Position numbers and translations under genes: made by a program
Notes under the pieces: model-generated
Seen by the model: only the letters and a program-made list of their open reading frames with translations
What the model was told of the DNA's origin: nothing
The model's database searches: none
From: Micromonospora sp. C31
GTDB taxonomy: Bacteria; Actinomycetota; Actinomycetes; Mycobacteriales; Micromonosporaceae
Direction: 5' to 3'
Length of the DNA: 64,000 nucleotides
NCBI RefSeq assembly: GCF_018070575.1
Contig: NZ_JAGPXN010000018.1
Span: forward strand, 1-64,000
In this document: positions 24,697 through 33,680 of the stretch, one piece after another
How positions within the stretch are numbered: position 1 is the first letter of the stretch
Layout: every line of letters starts with the position of its first letter

Positions 24697-25571
24697 GGTG
24701 TGTCCTCTCGGGGCGGGTGGCGTCCGGTTCCGGTCGGGCGGGGGCCGGCAGGGGGGTGGCGGCGACCGTCGGCCGTCGCCGATCGGGCTCCGCCGGCGGC
24801 GGGGTCCACGTTTCCCCGTGCCCTTTCCCGAACTGCCGACCCGCCGCCGCCGACAATCGACCGGACCGTCCGAGAATGCCAGCACGGTGGAACTGACGAA
24901 GATAGTCGCAAATGGTGGTGGCACAGTCGACGGCGCGGTACCGCCGGTGCGGCGGGACGGATCCGTGGTCCCGGGGGAGGGCGGCGTGGGTCGCGAAAGG
25001 AGCGCGCCGGCGGAAGGGCGGACGAAGTGCCCGAAGAGCGTCGAAGCGCCGTGAGCGGCCGGTGGGGCGCCGATGCACCCACGACCGGCGTACGGCTCTG
25101 TGACGGTCCACACTCCAGCGTGGACTGTCGTGAGAGTGACCCACCAGTCAGGGCCGCTCGCCGTGGCCGTCTGATAGCTTCGATGCCGGCAGATCGTTGC
25201 GGCTGCTGAGAGCGCAATGGCCACATTGCTTGTCGTGCATGTAGACGGGGGCTTCTTCGGTTATTGCGGCGAGACTTCTGAGATTAAGTTGTATGTCCGA
25301 TTGCCGCTCGAGACGAGACAATTCCGGCCGTACGGAAACCGCCGGCCGAGTCCCGGTCACCGCGTGTGCGGACATCCCCCGGCGGGCCTCCGTCTCCCGG
25401 CGTCGCGCTGGCGGCGCGAGGTTCCGCGGCGGGCCGGCGTGTACATCGAATGGTGAGGACGACGCAATTGAGAACCTACGGCCGGGATGCCGCGAGCCAC
25501 GCGACCCGCACCCGCCGAACCCTCGCCCGGCGGTCGCGGACCGACCGGCTCCAGCGCCCTGGAGGCACGCC
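24697..25571. promoter_or_regulatory. Divergent control region at the left end of the biosynthetic genes
   Basis: About 875 bases separate the ATP-grasp-like gene (-) from the aldehyde dehydrogenase gene (+). The section 25130-25330 has clearly lower GC than its surroundings. Inverted repeats are GTCCAC (25106-25111)/GTGGAC (25120-25125) and GCAATG (25214-25219)/CATTGC (25224-25229, 4-nt gap), both candidate operators. A 75-codon minus-strand frame at 25148-25375 is listed separately. No other gene is convincing. Confidence 0.5.
25148..25375 (-). CDS. Possible small peptide gene (75 codons), uncertain
   Basis: ATG 25375 follows GGAGG by 13 nt (a G5 run is directly adjacent). The peptide ends with a natural-looking tail containing SDIQLNLRSLAAITEEAP, then VYMHDKQCGHCALSS and RNDLPASKLSDG. 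Codon use has low third-position GC, unlike the neighbouring genes, which fits either a noncoding AT-rich promoter region or a short precursor or leader peptide. The CxxC comes from the palindrome at 25214-25229, so that motif may be incidental. It reads towards the ATP-grasp-like gene 450 nt away. Function is unknown. Confidence 0.3.
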   Translation of the reverse strand: MSAHAVTGTRPAVSVRPELSRLERQSDIQLNLRSLAAITEEAPVYMHDKQCGHCALSSRNDLPASKLSDGHGERP

Positions 25572-26501
25572 TTGAGTCTCACCGCGGACGTGGCCGACGC
25601 CGATGCCGGCGTCGTCGAACCCGCCACCGTCGCCGTCATCGGCACCGGGGCGATCGGCCAGGACCTGATCAGCAAGATCCACCGATCGCCGCTGCTGGAC
25701 TGCCGCCTGGTGGCCGGGCGCAACCCGGACTCGGCGGGCCTGCGGCACGCCGAGCGGTTCGGCTGTCCGGTCACCGCCGACGGGATCGACGCCGTGCTGG
25801 CGGCGGCGACTCCGTTCGACGTGGTGTTCGACGCCACCAACGCGGCCTCGCACCTGCACCACTGGTCGCTGCTGGAGCCGCTGGGCACGCTGGTGGTGGA
25901 CCTGACGCCCAGCAGGGCGGGCCGGATGGTGGTGCCGACCGTGACCGGGGTGGGTGCGACGACCGGGCGCAACATCAACCTGATCAGCTGCGGCGGCCAG
26001 GCGTCCATCCCGGTCGCGCACGCCCTCGCGGCCCGCTTCCCGGTGAGTTACCTCGAGGTCGTCTCGACGGTGGCCAGCGACGTCGCCGGCCGCGGCACCC
26101 GGCTCAACCTCGACGAGTACGTGGCGACCACCGCGCACGCCATCACGACGTTCTCCGGCGTGCCCGACGTCAAGGCGATCCTCAACATCAGCCCGGCGGT
26201 GCCGCCGGCGACCTTCCGGACGGCCGTGCACGCACGGATCCCCGGTGCCGACGTCGCCGCGGTGCGCGCGGCGGTGGACCCGGTGGCCGAGCGGGTGCGC
26301 TCGTTCGCTCCCGGCTACGTCGTGACCGCCTGCACGGTGGCCGACGACCGGGTCACGGTCGCCCTCCAGGTCACCGCCCACAGCGACGTGCTGCCCCGCT
26401 ACGCCGGCAACCTCGACATCATCAACTCGGCCGCCATCCTGGTCGCCGAGCAGCACGCGGCCCGGCTGGGCCGGACCGCCCGGACGGAGGCGGCCCGATG
26501 A
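25572..26501 (+). CDS. Acylating aldehyde dehydrogenase (DmpF/MhpF/NikA type)
   Basis: The protein has 309 residues. TTG 25572 has a perfect GGAGG 6 nt upstream; the next in-frame ATG/GTG candidates do not fit. The Rossmann motif is [13 protein letters not shown] (about 19). The catalytic Cys lies in [14 protein letters not shown] (about 140), as in acetaldehyde dehydrogenases of meta-cleavage pathways, and the length is normal (307-316). These enzymes interconvert acyl-CoA and aldehyde with NAD(H), channelled to the partner aldolase encoded next (ATGA overlap). In nikkomycin biosynthesis the homologous NikA/NikB pair makes an aldehyde and condenses it with a 2-oxo acid; I infer the same use here. 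First gene of a tightly coupled operon to 31494. Confidence 0.9.
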   Translation: MSLTADVADADAGVVEPATVAVIGTGAIGQDLISKIHRSPLLDCRLVAGRNPDSAGLRHAERFGCPVTADGIDAVLAAATPFDVVFDATNAASHLHHWSLLEPLGTLVVDLTPSRAGRMVVPTVTGVGATTGRNINLISCGGQASIPVAHALAARFPVSYLEVVSTVASDVAGRGTRLNLDEYVATTAHAITTFSGVPDVKAILNISPAVPPATFRTAVHARIPGADVAAVRAAVDPVAERVRSFAPGYVVTACTVADDRVTVALQVTAHSDVLPRYAGNLDIINSAAILVAEQHAARLGRTARTEAAR

Positions 26502-27508
26502 GGAACGTCGTGATCCACGACCCGACGCTGCGCGATGGCCAGCACGCGGTCCGCCACCAGCTCGGGGCGGTCGCCCTGCGCCGGTACGCGCAGGCGGCGG
26601 ACGCGGCGCGGATCCCGGTGGTGGAGGTAGGCCACGGCAACGGCCTGGGCGCGTCGTCGCTCCAGGTCGGCCAGGCCGCGGTCAGCGACGACGAGATGCT
26701 GTCGACGGTACGGGAGGCGCTGCGGCACAGCCGGATGGGCGTGTTCATGCTGCCGGGCTGGGGCACCTCCGACGACCTGCGGCGGGCGATCGGCCACGGC
26801 GCCGACGTCGTCCGCATCGGTGTGCACGCCACCGAGACGTCCCTGGCCGAGCGGCATCTCGACGTCCTGCGCGGAGCCGGCGCCGAGGCGCACTGCGTGC
26901 TGATGATGAGCCACATGGCGTCCCCCGGCGAACTGGCCGAGCACGCGGCCCGGGCCGTCGGGTACGGCGCCCAGGCGGTCGGGATCATGGACTCGGCGGG
27001 TCACTTCCTGCCTGACGACGTCACCGAGCGGATCGCGGCGATCGCCGCGGCGGTCGACACGCCGGTGATCTTCCACGGCCACGACAACCTCGGCATGGCC
27101 GTCGCCAACTCGGTGGCCGCGGCGCAGGCCGGCGCCCGGATCATCGACGGTTGCGCACGGGGCTTCGGCGCCGGGGCGGGCAACACCCAGCTCGAGGTGC
27201 TCGTCCCCGTGCTGGAGCGCAGCGGCTTCGCCACCGGCATCGACCTGTACGCGCTCCTCGACGCCGCCGACCTGGCGGAGCGCGAACTCATGCCGGCGCC
27301 CCCGGTGACCGCCTCGATGTCCATCGTGAGCGGCCTGGCCGGGGTGTTCTCGGGGTTCAAGCACCGGGTGGTCGAGCTGTCCGGCCGCGCCGGCGTCGAC
27401 GCGCGTGACGTGTTCTTCGAACTCGGCCGGCGGCAGGCCATCGCCGGCCAGGAGGACCTGATCGTCGACGTGGTGGCCGAACTCAGCGCCCGCAGGGCCA
27501 CCACGTGA
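26498..27508 (+). CDS. 4-Hydroxy-2-oxovalerate aldolase family (DmpG/MhpE/NikB type)
   Basis: The protein has 336 residues, normal for the family, and is a HMGL-like TIM barrel. The active-site start [15 protein letters not shown] holds the metal Asp and the catalytic His, and the metal-binding HxH is in [15 protein letters not shown] (about 190). In catabolism it splits 4-hydroxy-2-oxoacids to pyruvate and an aldehyde. In a biosynthetic operon the reverse reaction would build a 4-hydroxy-2-oxoacid from the aldehyde supplied by its partner dehydrogenase, with which it overlaps. Transamination, for example by 38956 or 60223, would give a gamma-hydroxy amino acid (inference). Confidence 0.9.
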   Translation: MRNVVIHDPTLRDGQHAVRHQLGAVALRRYAQAADAARIPVVEVGHGNGLGASSLQVGQAAVSDDEMLSTVREALRHSRMGVFMLPGWGTSDDLRRAIGHGADVVRIGVHATETSLAERHLDVLRGAGAEAHCVLMMSHMASPGELAEHAARAVGYGAQAVGIMDSAGHFLPDDVTERIAAIAAAVDTPVIFHGHDNLGMAVANSVAAAQAGARIIDGCARGFGAGAGNTQLEVLVPVLERSGFATGIDLYALLDAADLAERELMPAPPVTASMSIVSGLAGVFSGFKHRVVELSGRAGVDARDVFFELGRRQAIAGQEDLIVDVVAELSARRATT

Positions 27509-27549
27509 CCGGCCGCGCAGCGCGGCCCCCAGCAGCGAGGAAAGGCGAC

Positions 27550-28416
27550 ATGGGAGTTTCGGACGCAGTGTCCAGTGCGAACGGGTCGGCGGGTGTTCCC
27601 GTGGCCCGCATGACGTTCGACGAGTTCATGGCCGTCGGCCCCGGCGGCCTCTTCAAGGCCGACGTGCCCGTGGTGATCGCGCTGCCCGGTGACGTGCAGG
27701 GGCTCGGCCGCGAGGGCGTGGCGAGCCGGCTGGCCGACATGACCGTCACCCTGTTCAGCGAGCCGGGCGACAAGAACCACCCGGGGCGCTGGGAGACCCG
27801 CGACATCAAGCTGCGCGACTTCTTCGCCGACGAGCGTCACCTGAGCACGCCGGGAACGTGGCACCGGGTGGTGTCGAACATCCGCAACAGCCCGGCCGAC
27901 GTGAACGCCGTCATCGGCTTCGACGCGGACAAGTTCTTCGGCTACGGCGACTCGTTGTACGCGGCGAACCTGTGGATCAGCCACCGCGGCGTGTTCACCA
28001 AGAACCACTTCGACGAGTTCGAGAACTTCAACATCGCGCTGGAGGGCCGCAAGCGCTTCATCATCGCCCCGCCCGGCTCCCGCGAGTACTACCCGCGCTC
28101 GGTGCTGCGCGGCTTCGGGGACAAGTCCCAGGTGTTCGACCTGGACAACGTCGACCTGGCGCGCTTCCCGAGGGTGGCGCCCAAGCTGGCCCAGCGCCGC
28201 GACTTCGTCCTCGAACCGGGTCACATGCTCTACCTGCCGCTGGGCTGGTGGCACCAGGCCGAGTCGCTGGACGAGATGAACATCAACGTCAACTTCTGGC
28301 TGAAGTCGAAGAAGATCCTCCGCAGGCCGCACGCGCTCGGCGTGGCGCTCTACACGTACGCCTACCGGAGGGTCAAGGGCGTCTACAGCTACAAGCCCAC
28401 CGAGGTGAACTCCTGA
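27550..28416 (+). CDS. Cupin-like (JmjC/FIH-type) oxygenase
   Basis: The protein has 288 residues. ATG 27550 follows GAGGAAAGG. The double-stranded beta-helix domain (about 120-265) has the Fe(II) motif HFDEF in TKNHFDEFENFNIALEG and a distal His in LYLPLGWWHQAESLD, the hallmark of the JmjC/FIH-like cupin_8 family. The motif FIIAPPGSREYYPRS sits between, as in FIH relatives. Family members hydroxylate amino-acid or peptide side chains using 2-oxoglutarate. It starts 41 nt after the aldolase gene and overlaps the next gene by one base. The likely role is hydroxylation of a building block or carrier-bound intermediate. Confidence 0.82.
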   Translation: MGVSDAVSSANGSAGVPVARMTFDEFMAVGPGGLFKADVPVVIALPGDVQGLGREGVASRLADMTVTLFSEPGDKNHPGRWETRDIKLRDFFADERHLSTPGTWHRVVSNIRNSPADVNAVIGFDADKFFGYGDSLYAANLWISHRGVFTKNHFDEFENFNIALEGRKRFIIAPPGSREYYPRSVLRGFGDKSQVFDLDNVDLARFPRVAPKLAQRRDFVLEPGHMLYLPLGWWHQAESLDEMNINVNFWLKSKKILRRPHALGVALYTYAYRRVKGVYSYKPTEVNS

Positions 28417-29669
28417 TGAGCGAGCGCAAGACCATCACCCCCACCCACCGCTACCGCAACAACGACAAGCTCATCGGCGTGGGGAACACCTTCTGGAACA
28501 TGTCCGAGGAACACGGGGTCGCCGGCATCGTCGGTGACCTCTCCGACGGCGTGTTCCGGATGGCCGACGGCCACGAGTTCGTCAACTTCACCGTCTGCTC
28601 CTACCTGGACCTGGACACCCATCCGAAGGTGATCGACGGGGCCGTCGCCGCGCTGCGCCGCTTCGGGGTGCTGGACCACTGCATCCCGCGTACCCGGGTG
28701 CAGACGACGGTGCTGCTGGAGTTGGAGGAGTCGCTGGGCGAACTGTTCGACGCGATGGTGATCAGTGCGATCTCCACGGCGGCGGCCAGCACCGGCCTGC
28801 TGCCGCTGATCGCGTCGGGGCACCTCGGCAACGGCACCCGCCCGCTGATGGTCTTCGACAAGAACGCCCACGTGTCGATGGGCAACGCCAAGCCGAACTG
28901 CGCCGACGAGACCGAGGTCGTCACCTGCCGCCACCACGACCTCGACTACATCGAGGACATGTGCCGCACCTACGAGCGCGTCTGCTACGTCGTGGACGGC
29001 TCGGACAGCCTCGGCGGCTACGCGCCCGTCGAGGAGTTGGCGGTGTTGCAGGACAAGTACAACCTGCTGGTCTTCTACGACGACTCGCACTCGCTGTCGG
29101 CGTACGGCGAGCGCGGCATCGGCTACGTCCGCTCGCACTGCCCCGTGCGCGACGACCGGACCATCACCGTCGCCACCCTGAGCAAGGGCTTCGGGGCGGG
29201 TGGCACGGCGATCCTGCTCGACGGCTTCCCCCAGCAGACGCGGCGCATCGTCGAACGCTTCGCGGGGCCGCTGGGCTACTCGCAGAAGATGAACGCCGCC
29301 GCCGTGGGCGCCGCACTCGCCTCGGCCGAGATCCACCGCACCGAGGAACTGACCCTCCTGCAGGGGCGGCTGCGGTCCAACATCGCGCTGTTCGACTCGC
29401 TGCTCGTCACCGAACAGTCCGGCAGCACGTACCCGATCCGGGTGGTGCCGATGAGCGACGAGACCGTCGTCGAGGCTGCCCAGCGGGTCTTCGCGGCCGG
29501 GTTCTACACCTCGCCCGTGTTCTTCCCGATCGTCGCCCGGGGCACCGCCGGCCTGCGGGTCATGCTGCGCGCGGGCCAGACCGAGGAACAGATCACCAGG
29601 CTGTGCTCCGTGCTCGTCGAGGCCGGCGCCCGCCCGGCCGCCGCGCGGCCCGAGCCGGTGACCCGGTGA
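28416..29669 (+). CDS. Alpha-oxoamine synthase (AONS/KBL/CqsA-like), PLP enzyme
   Basis: The protein has 417 residues, a fold-type I PLP enzyme. Recognisable parts are FVNFTVCSYLDLDTHPKV, IPRTRVQTT (a variant of the usual GSRxxxGT), DDSHSLSAYGERGIGY (Asp-x-x-His that holds the cofactor) and the Schiff-base Lys in ATLSKGFGAGG (about 258). Members condense an acyl-CoA or acyl-carrier thioester with an amino acid, releasing CO2, to give alpha-aminoketones. The glycine-binding GSRxxxGT variation suggests a non-standard amino acid or acyl donor. It is translationally coupled on both sides. Decarboxylative C-C coupling of a pathway acyl-CoA is the simplest reading. Confidence 0.85.
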   Translation: MSERKTITPTHRYRNNDKLIGVGNTFWNMSEEHGVAGIVGDLSDGVFRMADGHEFVNFTVCSYLDLDTHPKVIDGAVAALRRFGVLDHCIPRTRVQTTVLLELEESLGELFDAMVISAISTAAASTGLLPLIASGHLGNGTRPLMVFDKNAHVSMGNAKPNCADETEVVTCRHHDLDYIEDMCRTYERVCYVVDGSDSLGGYAPVEELAVLQDKYNLLVFYDDSHSLSAYGERGIGYVRSHCPVRDDRTITVATLSKGFGAGGTAILLDGFPQQTRRIVERFAGPLGYSQKMNAAAVGAALASAEIHRTEELTLLQGRLRSNIALFDSLLVTEQSGSTYPIRVVPMSDETVVEAAQRVFAAGFYTSPVFFPIVARGTAGLRVMLRAGQTEEQITRLCSVLVEAGARPAAARPEPVTR

Positions 29670-30535
29670 CCGGCGCCGCGCGGGCGATCCCGCGCAGCAT
29701 CCTCTACACCCCGGCGCTGTCGCTGGACCGGGTCGTCAAGGCCTGGTCCTACGACGCGGACGTGCACCTGATCGACCTGGAGGACTCCGTACCGGCGGCC
29801 GACAAGCCGGCCGCGCGCAGTGTGTGCCGGGCCGCCCTGGAGAAGGCGCCACGGCCGGAGAACGTCGCGGTCCGCGTCAACCAGTTGGGCAGCGTCGCGG
29901 CGGTGCAGGACCTGGTGGCCCTCACGGAGTCCCCGGTGCGGCCCGGCATCGTCATGATGACGATGGTGACCTCGGCGGCCGAGGTGGCCCTGCTGCGGCA
30001 GATCCTGGCCTCCGCCGACGCGTACCCGGAGATCTACGTGACGGTGGAGACCGTGGAGGCGGTGGCCGGGATCGACGCGATCGCCGGGGCGAGTGACGGG
30101 CTGGTCCTCGGCTCGGCCGACCTGGCCGCGACGCTCGGGGTCGAGATCACCTGGGAGGCCATGCTCGCCGCCCGGCAGGCGATGGCGCTGGCCTGCGCGC
30201 GGCACGGCACCGCCTGCATCGACACCGCCAACTTCCGGCTCGCCGAGCCGGCCGTCCTGGCGCAGGAGACCGCCCGGGTGCGGGCGCTCGGCTTCCACGG
30301 CAAGGCGACGGTGCACCCGGGCGAACTGGACGAGATCAACCGGGTGCTGCGCCCCCAGGCCGACGACCTGCGCCTGGCACGCCGGGTGGCCGAGGCGGTG
30401 CGGGCGGCCAGCGGCGGGATCGCCGTGCTGGACGGGAACATGGTGGGCCCGCCGTTCGCCCGGATGGCCCGCGCCACCGTGGCGCGCGAGGACGCCTGGG
30501 CCGCCCGGTTCGACACCGACGGAGCCGCCGGATGA
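29666..30535 (+). CDS. HpcH/HpaI (CitE/malyl-CoA lyase-type) lyase
   Basis: The protein has 289 residues. GTG 29666 overlaps the previous stop codon. Family motifs are SILYTPAL, HLIDLEDSVP (metal Glu/Asp), NVAVRVNQLG (CoA phosphate Arg), YVTVETVEAV (metal Glu), SDGLVLGSADLAATLG and GFHGKATVHPGELDEIN (CoA adenine pocket). Such enzymes cleave or form beta-hydroxyacyl-CoA esters, for example glyoxylate plus an acyl-CoA to malyl- or methylmalyl-CoA. With the MaoC hydratase (31496) and acyl-CoA dehydrogenase (35294) it suggests a short acyl-CoA modification route feeding the aldehyde dehydrogenase. Confidence 0.87.
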   Translation: MTGAARAIPRSILYTPALSLDRVVKAWSYDADVHLIDLEDSVPAADKPAARSVCRAALEKAPRPENVAVRVNQLGSVAAVQDLVALTESPVRPGIVMMTMVTSAAEVALLRQILASADAYPEIYVTVETVEAVAGIDAIAGASDGLVLGSADLAATLGVEITWEAMLAARQAMALACARHGTACIDTANFRLAEPAVLAQETARVRALGFHGKATVHPGELDEINRVLRPQADDLRLARRVAEAVRAASGGIAVLDGNMVGPPFARMARATVAREDAWAARFDTDGAAG

Positions 30536-31494
30536 CCGGGCCGGTGACGGTCGACGCCGCGCGGATGGCGGGCACGCGGCAACTGGTGCGGGTCATCGAC
30601 GCGCTGGGCGAGATGTTCGTGGACCTCGCCGCCGGCCGGACCGACTCCCCGGCGCGTACCGTCATCGAACACGGCCCCCAGCGGGTCCTGCTGGTCAGCC
30701 CCGCGGTCTGGGAGCGGCGCGGGGTGGGCAGCGTCAAGATCACCACACTGACCCCCGACAACCCCGGGCGCGGGCTGCCGCTGATCCACGGGGTCGTCGC
30801 CCTGACGGACCTGGCCACCGGGCAGATCACGGCCCTGCTGGACGGCGCCGAGCTCACGGCCGTCCGCACCGGCGCGGTCGCCGCCCTGGCGACCCGCTGG
30901 TGCGCCGCCGAGGACGCCGAGGACCTCGCCGTCATCGGGGCGGGGGTGCAGGCGCGGTCGCTGGCGCGCGCGGTGGCGGCGGTGCGCCGCATCCGCACCG
31001 TCCGGGTGTTCTCGCGGACCCGGGACCGGGCCGAGCAGTTCGCCGACTGGGTCCGCGACGCGGTGCCCCACCCGGTGCACGCGAGCGTCTGCGACAGCGC
31101 CAAGGCCGCCGTCGCCGACGCGGCGATCATCTGCACCGCGACCTCGACCAGCGACAACACGCCGTTGGTCGAGGCGGACTGGGTGGCGCCCGGCGCACAC
31201 GTCAACGTCATCGGCGGCACCCACCCGGACGCGATCGAACTCGATCCCGCCCTCCTGGCCGACGCCATGGCGGTCGTCGAGGAACGGACCGCGGCGCTGG
31301 ACGGCGCCGGCGAGGTGCGGGCCGCCGTGGCCGCCGGTCTGCTCGGCGTGAACGACCTGCACGAGCTGGGCGCGCTGGTCGCCGGTCAGGTCCGCGCCGA
31401 CGGGCGGACCTCCGTCCTGCGTACGGTCGGGATGGCCATCGAGGACACGGCCGCCGCGGTGGCGCTGTACGAGGGGGCGGCGTCCGTGGCGTAG
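30532..31494 (+). CDS. Ornithine cyclodeaminase / mu-crystallin family enzyme
   Basis: The protein has 320 residues. ATG overlaps the upstream stop (ATGA). The substrate-facing Lys is in VGSVKITTL, the AVRTGAVAALAT segment follows, and the Rossmann motif DLAVIGAGVQARSLARAV (about 142) leads to VFSRTRDRAEQF. Relatives include ornithine cyclodeaminase, alanine dehydrogenase, imine reductases and SbnB (2,3-diaminopropionate synthesis). With no SbnA-like partner visible, reduction of a cyclic imine or amino-acid deamination/cyclisation are the main options. Last gene of the operon; 1 nt separates it from the convergent MaoC gene. Confidence 0.88.
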   Translation: MTGPVTVDAARMAGTRQLVRVIDALGEMFVDLAAGRTDSPARTVIEHGPQRVLLVSPAVWERRGVGSVKITTLTPDNPGRGLPLIHGVVALTDLATGQITALLDGAELTAVRTGAVAALATRWCAAEDAEDLAVIGAGVQARSLARAVAAVRRIRTVRVFSRTRDRAEQFADWVRDAVPHPVHASVCDSAKAAVADAAIICTATSTSDNTPLVEADWVAPGAHVNVIGGTHPDAIELDPALLADAMAVVEERTAALDGAGEVRAAVAAGLLGVNDLHELGALVAGQVRADGRTSVLRTVGMAIEDTAAAVALYEGAASVA

Positions 31495-31495
31495 G

Positions 31496-31990
31496 TCAGG
31501 AGGAGCTCTCCCGGCACCGGACCATGAAGGAGCGCTCGAAGACGATGACCGTCTCGCCGGTGGACTTCGTGCCCGTCGTCTCCACCGTCACGATGCCCTG
31601 GCCGGGCCGGGACCGGCTGAGGCGCTTGTCGAGGATCCGGCTGGTGGCGTACAACGTGTCCCCGACGAACACCGGCTCCCGCAGGCGGACCTTGTCCCAG
31701 CCCAGGTTCGCCACCGCCCGCGCCGACAGGGCCTGCACGGTCATGCCGCCGATCAGGCACAGCGTGATTCCGCTGTTGACGAGCACCCGCCCGTACTCGC
31801 TGCCGGCGCCGTAGTGCTCGTCGAAGTGCAGCGGGTGCTGGTTCATGGTGAGCAGGGTCAGCCAGGTGTTGTCGGTCTCGGAGATGGTGCGGCCCGGCCA
31901 GTGTCGGATGACCATGCCGGGCTCGAAGTCCTCGTAGTCGCCGCCGTGCTCTTCGCGGTACTCGTTGCCCTGGACATGACGCAGTGCCAT
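31496..31990 (-). CDS. MaoC-like hydratase/dehydratase
   Basis: The protein has 164 residues and a single hot-dog domain. An N-terminal GGDYEDFEPGMVIRH leads to the hydratase helix LLTMNQHPLHFDEHYG, where the canonical D-x-N-P-x-H appears as N-Q-H-P-L-H, then LVNSGITLCLIGGM and the VFVGDTLYATSRI strand. This variant resembles mesaconyl-CoA-type hydratases (family impression). It would add or remove water across a 2-enoyl-CoA. It lies convergent to the operon ending at 31494 and divergent from 32142. Confidence 0.85.
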   Translation of the reverse strand: MALRHVQGNEYREEHGGDYEDFEPGMVIRHWPGRTISETDNTWLTLLTMNQHPLHFDEHYGAGSEYGRVLVNSGITLCLIGGMTVQALSARAVANLGWDKVRLREPVFVGDTLYATSRILDKRLSRSRPGQGIVTVETTGTKSTGETVIVFERSFMVRCRESSS

Positions 31991-32141
31991 CGACAGCTCT
32001 CCCCGGGTCGCGTGTGGACGAACGGGCCCGGTCCACGCCGGACGTGAATGTTAGTCTATGTCGATCATCGTTTCGGAGATACCGGCCCATGGCGAGCGCT
32101 ATGCGGCGGCCGGCCCGACGTGCAACTCCGGAGGGCGTCAG

Positions 32142-33506
32142 ATGACCGTGTGCGAGGACGTCGGCGGTGCGGGGCCGGCCGGGCACCCGTGGTTCGGCAC
32201 CCACCGGCTGGCCCCGGCCGCGCCGGTGGAGACGATCCGGGGGATGCTCCGTCACGAGCTGCGCGACACGGGCTGGCCCTACCAGCGGCTGCTGCCCGCG
32301 GCGCCGATAGCCATCCCGCGCGCGTCCTACGCCGAGATCTTCCGGGTGGCCGCCGCGCTGGTCGACCTGCTGCGCCGCACCGCCCTGGAGACGGCCCCCA
32401 CCACCGAGGGCCGGCTGGCGGCCTACCGGATGCCGCAGAGCGAGCACCAGCTCTTCGTCCGGGACCCGTTCGTCGAGGAGCGCTACCCGGACTCCGTCGT
32501 CCGGCCGGACGTCGTCATCGGGCCGCAGGGGCCGAGGTTCCTGGAGTTCAACGTCAGTGGCGCGCTCGGCGGGGTGGTGGAGACGCACTGCCGTCTCGAG
32601 GTGTGGCGCAAGCTGCACGCCGACGGCGAGGGGCGGACCCCGTTCGCCTCCCCGGACCCGTTCGCCGTGCGCGCGCAGATGTACCGGTCGCTCTGCGCCG
32701 AGCTGGCACTGGCGCCGAGGGTGGCGATCGTGGGCAGCGCCCGGGTCTACGGCGTGCAGAGCCGCTACTTCCAACTGGAGGCCGACTACCTCAACAACCA
32801 CGGCCTGACCGCGCGGTTCTTCGAGCCGGAGGAGTTGCCGCAGGCGTGGGACTGCCCGCCGCACCTGCGCTACCCGGTCGGGTTGCGCAACTTCACCATC
32901 CCGGACTGGCTCGACGCCGGCCTCGACACCAGCTACGTGCAGGACGCGCTCGACAACGGCTGCCTGCTCGTGGGCACCCAGACGTCGACCTTCATGCACA
33001 GCAAGCTGACCATGGGCCTGCTGTCGGAGGGCCGGCCGTGGATGAGCGCGGTCGACCGGAGCCTCGTCGACCGGTACGTGCCGTGGACGCGGATCCTCTC
33101 CGACCGCAGGACCGGCCGCGCGGGTCGCGAGGTCGAGCTGCTCCCGTTCGTCCTGGCCAACCGCGACCTGCTGGTGCTCAAGGCGGGCCTGGGTGAGAGC
33201 GGCAAGCAGGTGGTCATCGGCGGCGAGGTCGACCAGGCGACGTGGGAGTCCGCCGTCGTCGAGGCCGCCGCCGACGGCACCAGCGTGGTGCAGGACTTCG
33301 TGGCCCCCCGCACGTGCCGGGTCGCGTTGGTCGCCGACGGCGCCGACGAGGCCCACGAGGTCGAGGTCGCTCCGGTGATCGGGCCGCTGCTGTTCGGTGG
33401 GCGCCCGGCGGGTCTGTTCTGCCGCTACTACGGCGACGGTTCCGCCGGCATCGTCAGCGCCCGGGGGCGTGACAGCGGCTCCGACAACTGCATGGTGGCG
33501 GTCTGA
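32142..33506 (+). CDS. preATP-grasp/ATP-grasp-like ligase, copy 2
   Basis: The protein has 454 residues. ATG 32142 follows GGAGGG by 8 nt; the open frame from 32058 has no ribosome binding site. It shares its motif order with copy 1 (23314): RFLEFNVSGALGGVVE, a Rossmann-like RVAIVGSARVYGVQSRYFQLE, MHSKLTMGLLSEG, DRYVPWTRIL, LLVLKAGLGESGKQVVIG and a closing VQDFVAP. The ATP-binding Lys (LVLKA) is kept, but the glycine loop differs (GLGESGK versus LHGGNG), so the two copies have probably specialised. Expected chemistry is ATP-dependent ligation of a carboxylate to an amine, perhaps a non-NRPS amide bond in the product. Confidence 0.7.
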   Translation: MTVCEDVGGAGPAGHPWFGTHRLAPAAPVETIRGMLRHELRDTGWPYQRLLPAAPIAIPRASYAEIFRVAAALVDLLRRTALETAPTTEGRLAAYRMPQSEHQLFVRDPFVEERYPDSVVRPDVVIGPQGPRFLEFNVSGALGGVVETHCRLEVWRKLHADGEGRTPFASPDPFAVRAQMYRSLCAELALAPRVAIVGSARVYGVQSRYFQLEADYLNNHGLTARFFEPEELPQAWDCPPHLRYPVGLRNFTIPDWLDAGLDTSYVQDALDNGCLLVGTQTSTFMHSKLTMGLLSEGRPWMSAVDRSLVDRYVPWTRILSDRRTGRAGREVELLPFVLANRDLLVLKAGLGESGKQVVIGGEVDQATWESAVVEAAADGTSVVQDFVAPRTCRVALVADGADEAHEVEVAPVIGPLLFGGRPAGLFCRYYGDGSAGIVSARGRDSGSDNCMVAV

Positions 33507-33680
33507 CCACAGGGGCGGCTCGTCGTCCGCCGCGGGGCCGCGACGATAGGGGTTCGCGCGACGGATGAGGTGTTGTCGCGGCCGGGCACCCGTGTCACGA
33601 TCACTGCCACCGCAGGCCGGTGCCGCGCGACCTGACGGTCGTGCCGCGGCCCGCCGCCGTCGAACGGAAAGGGACCTGCC

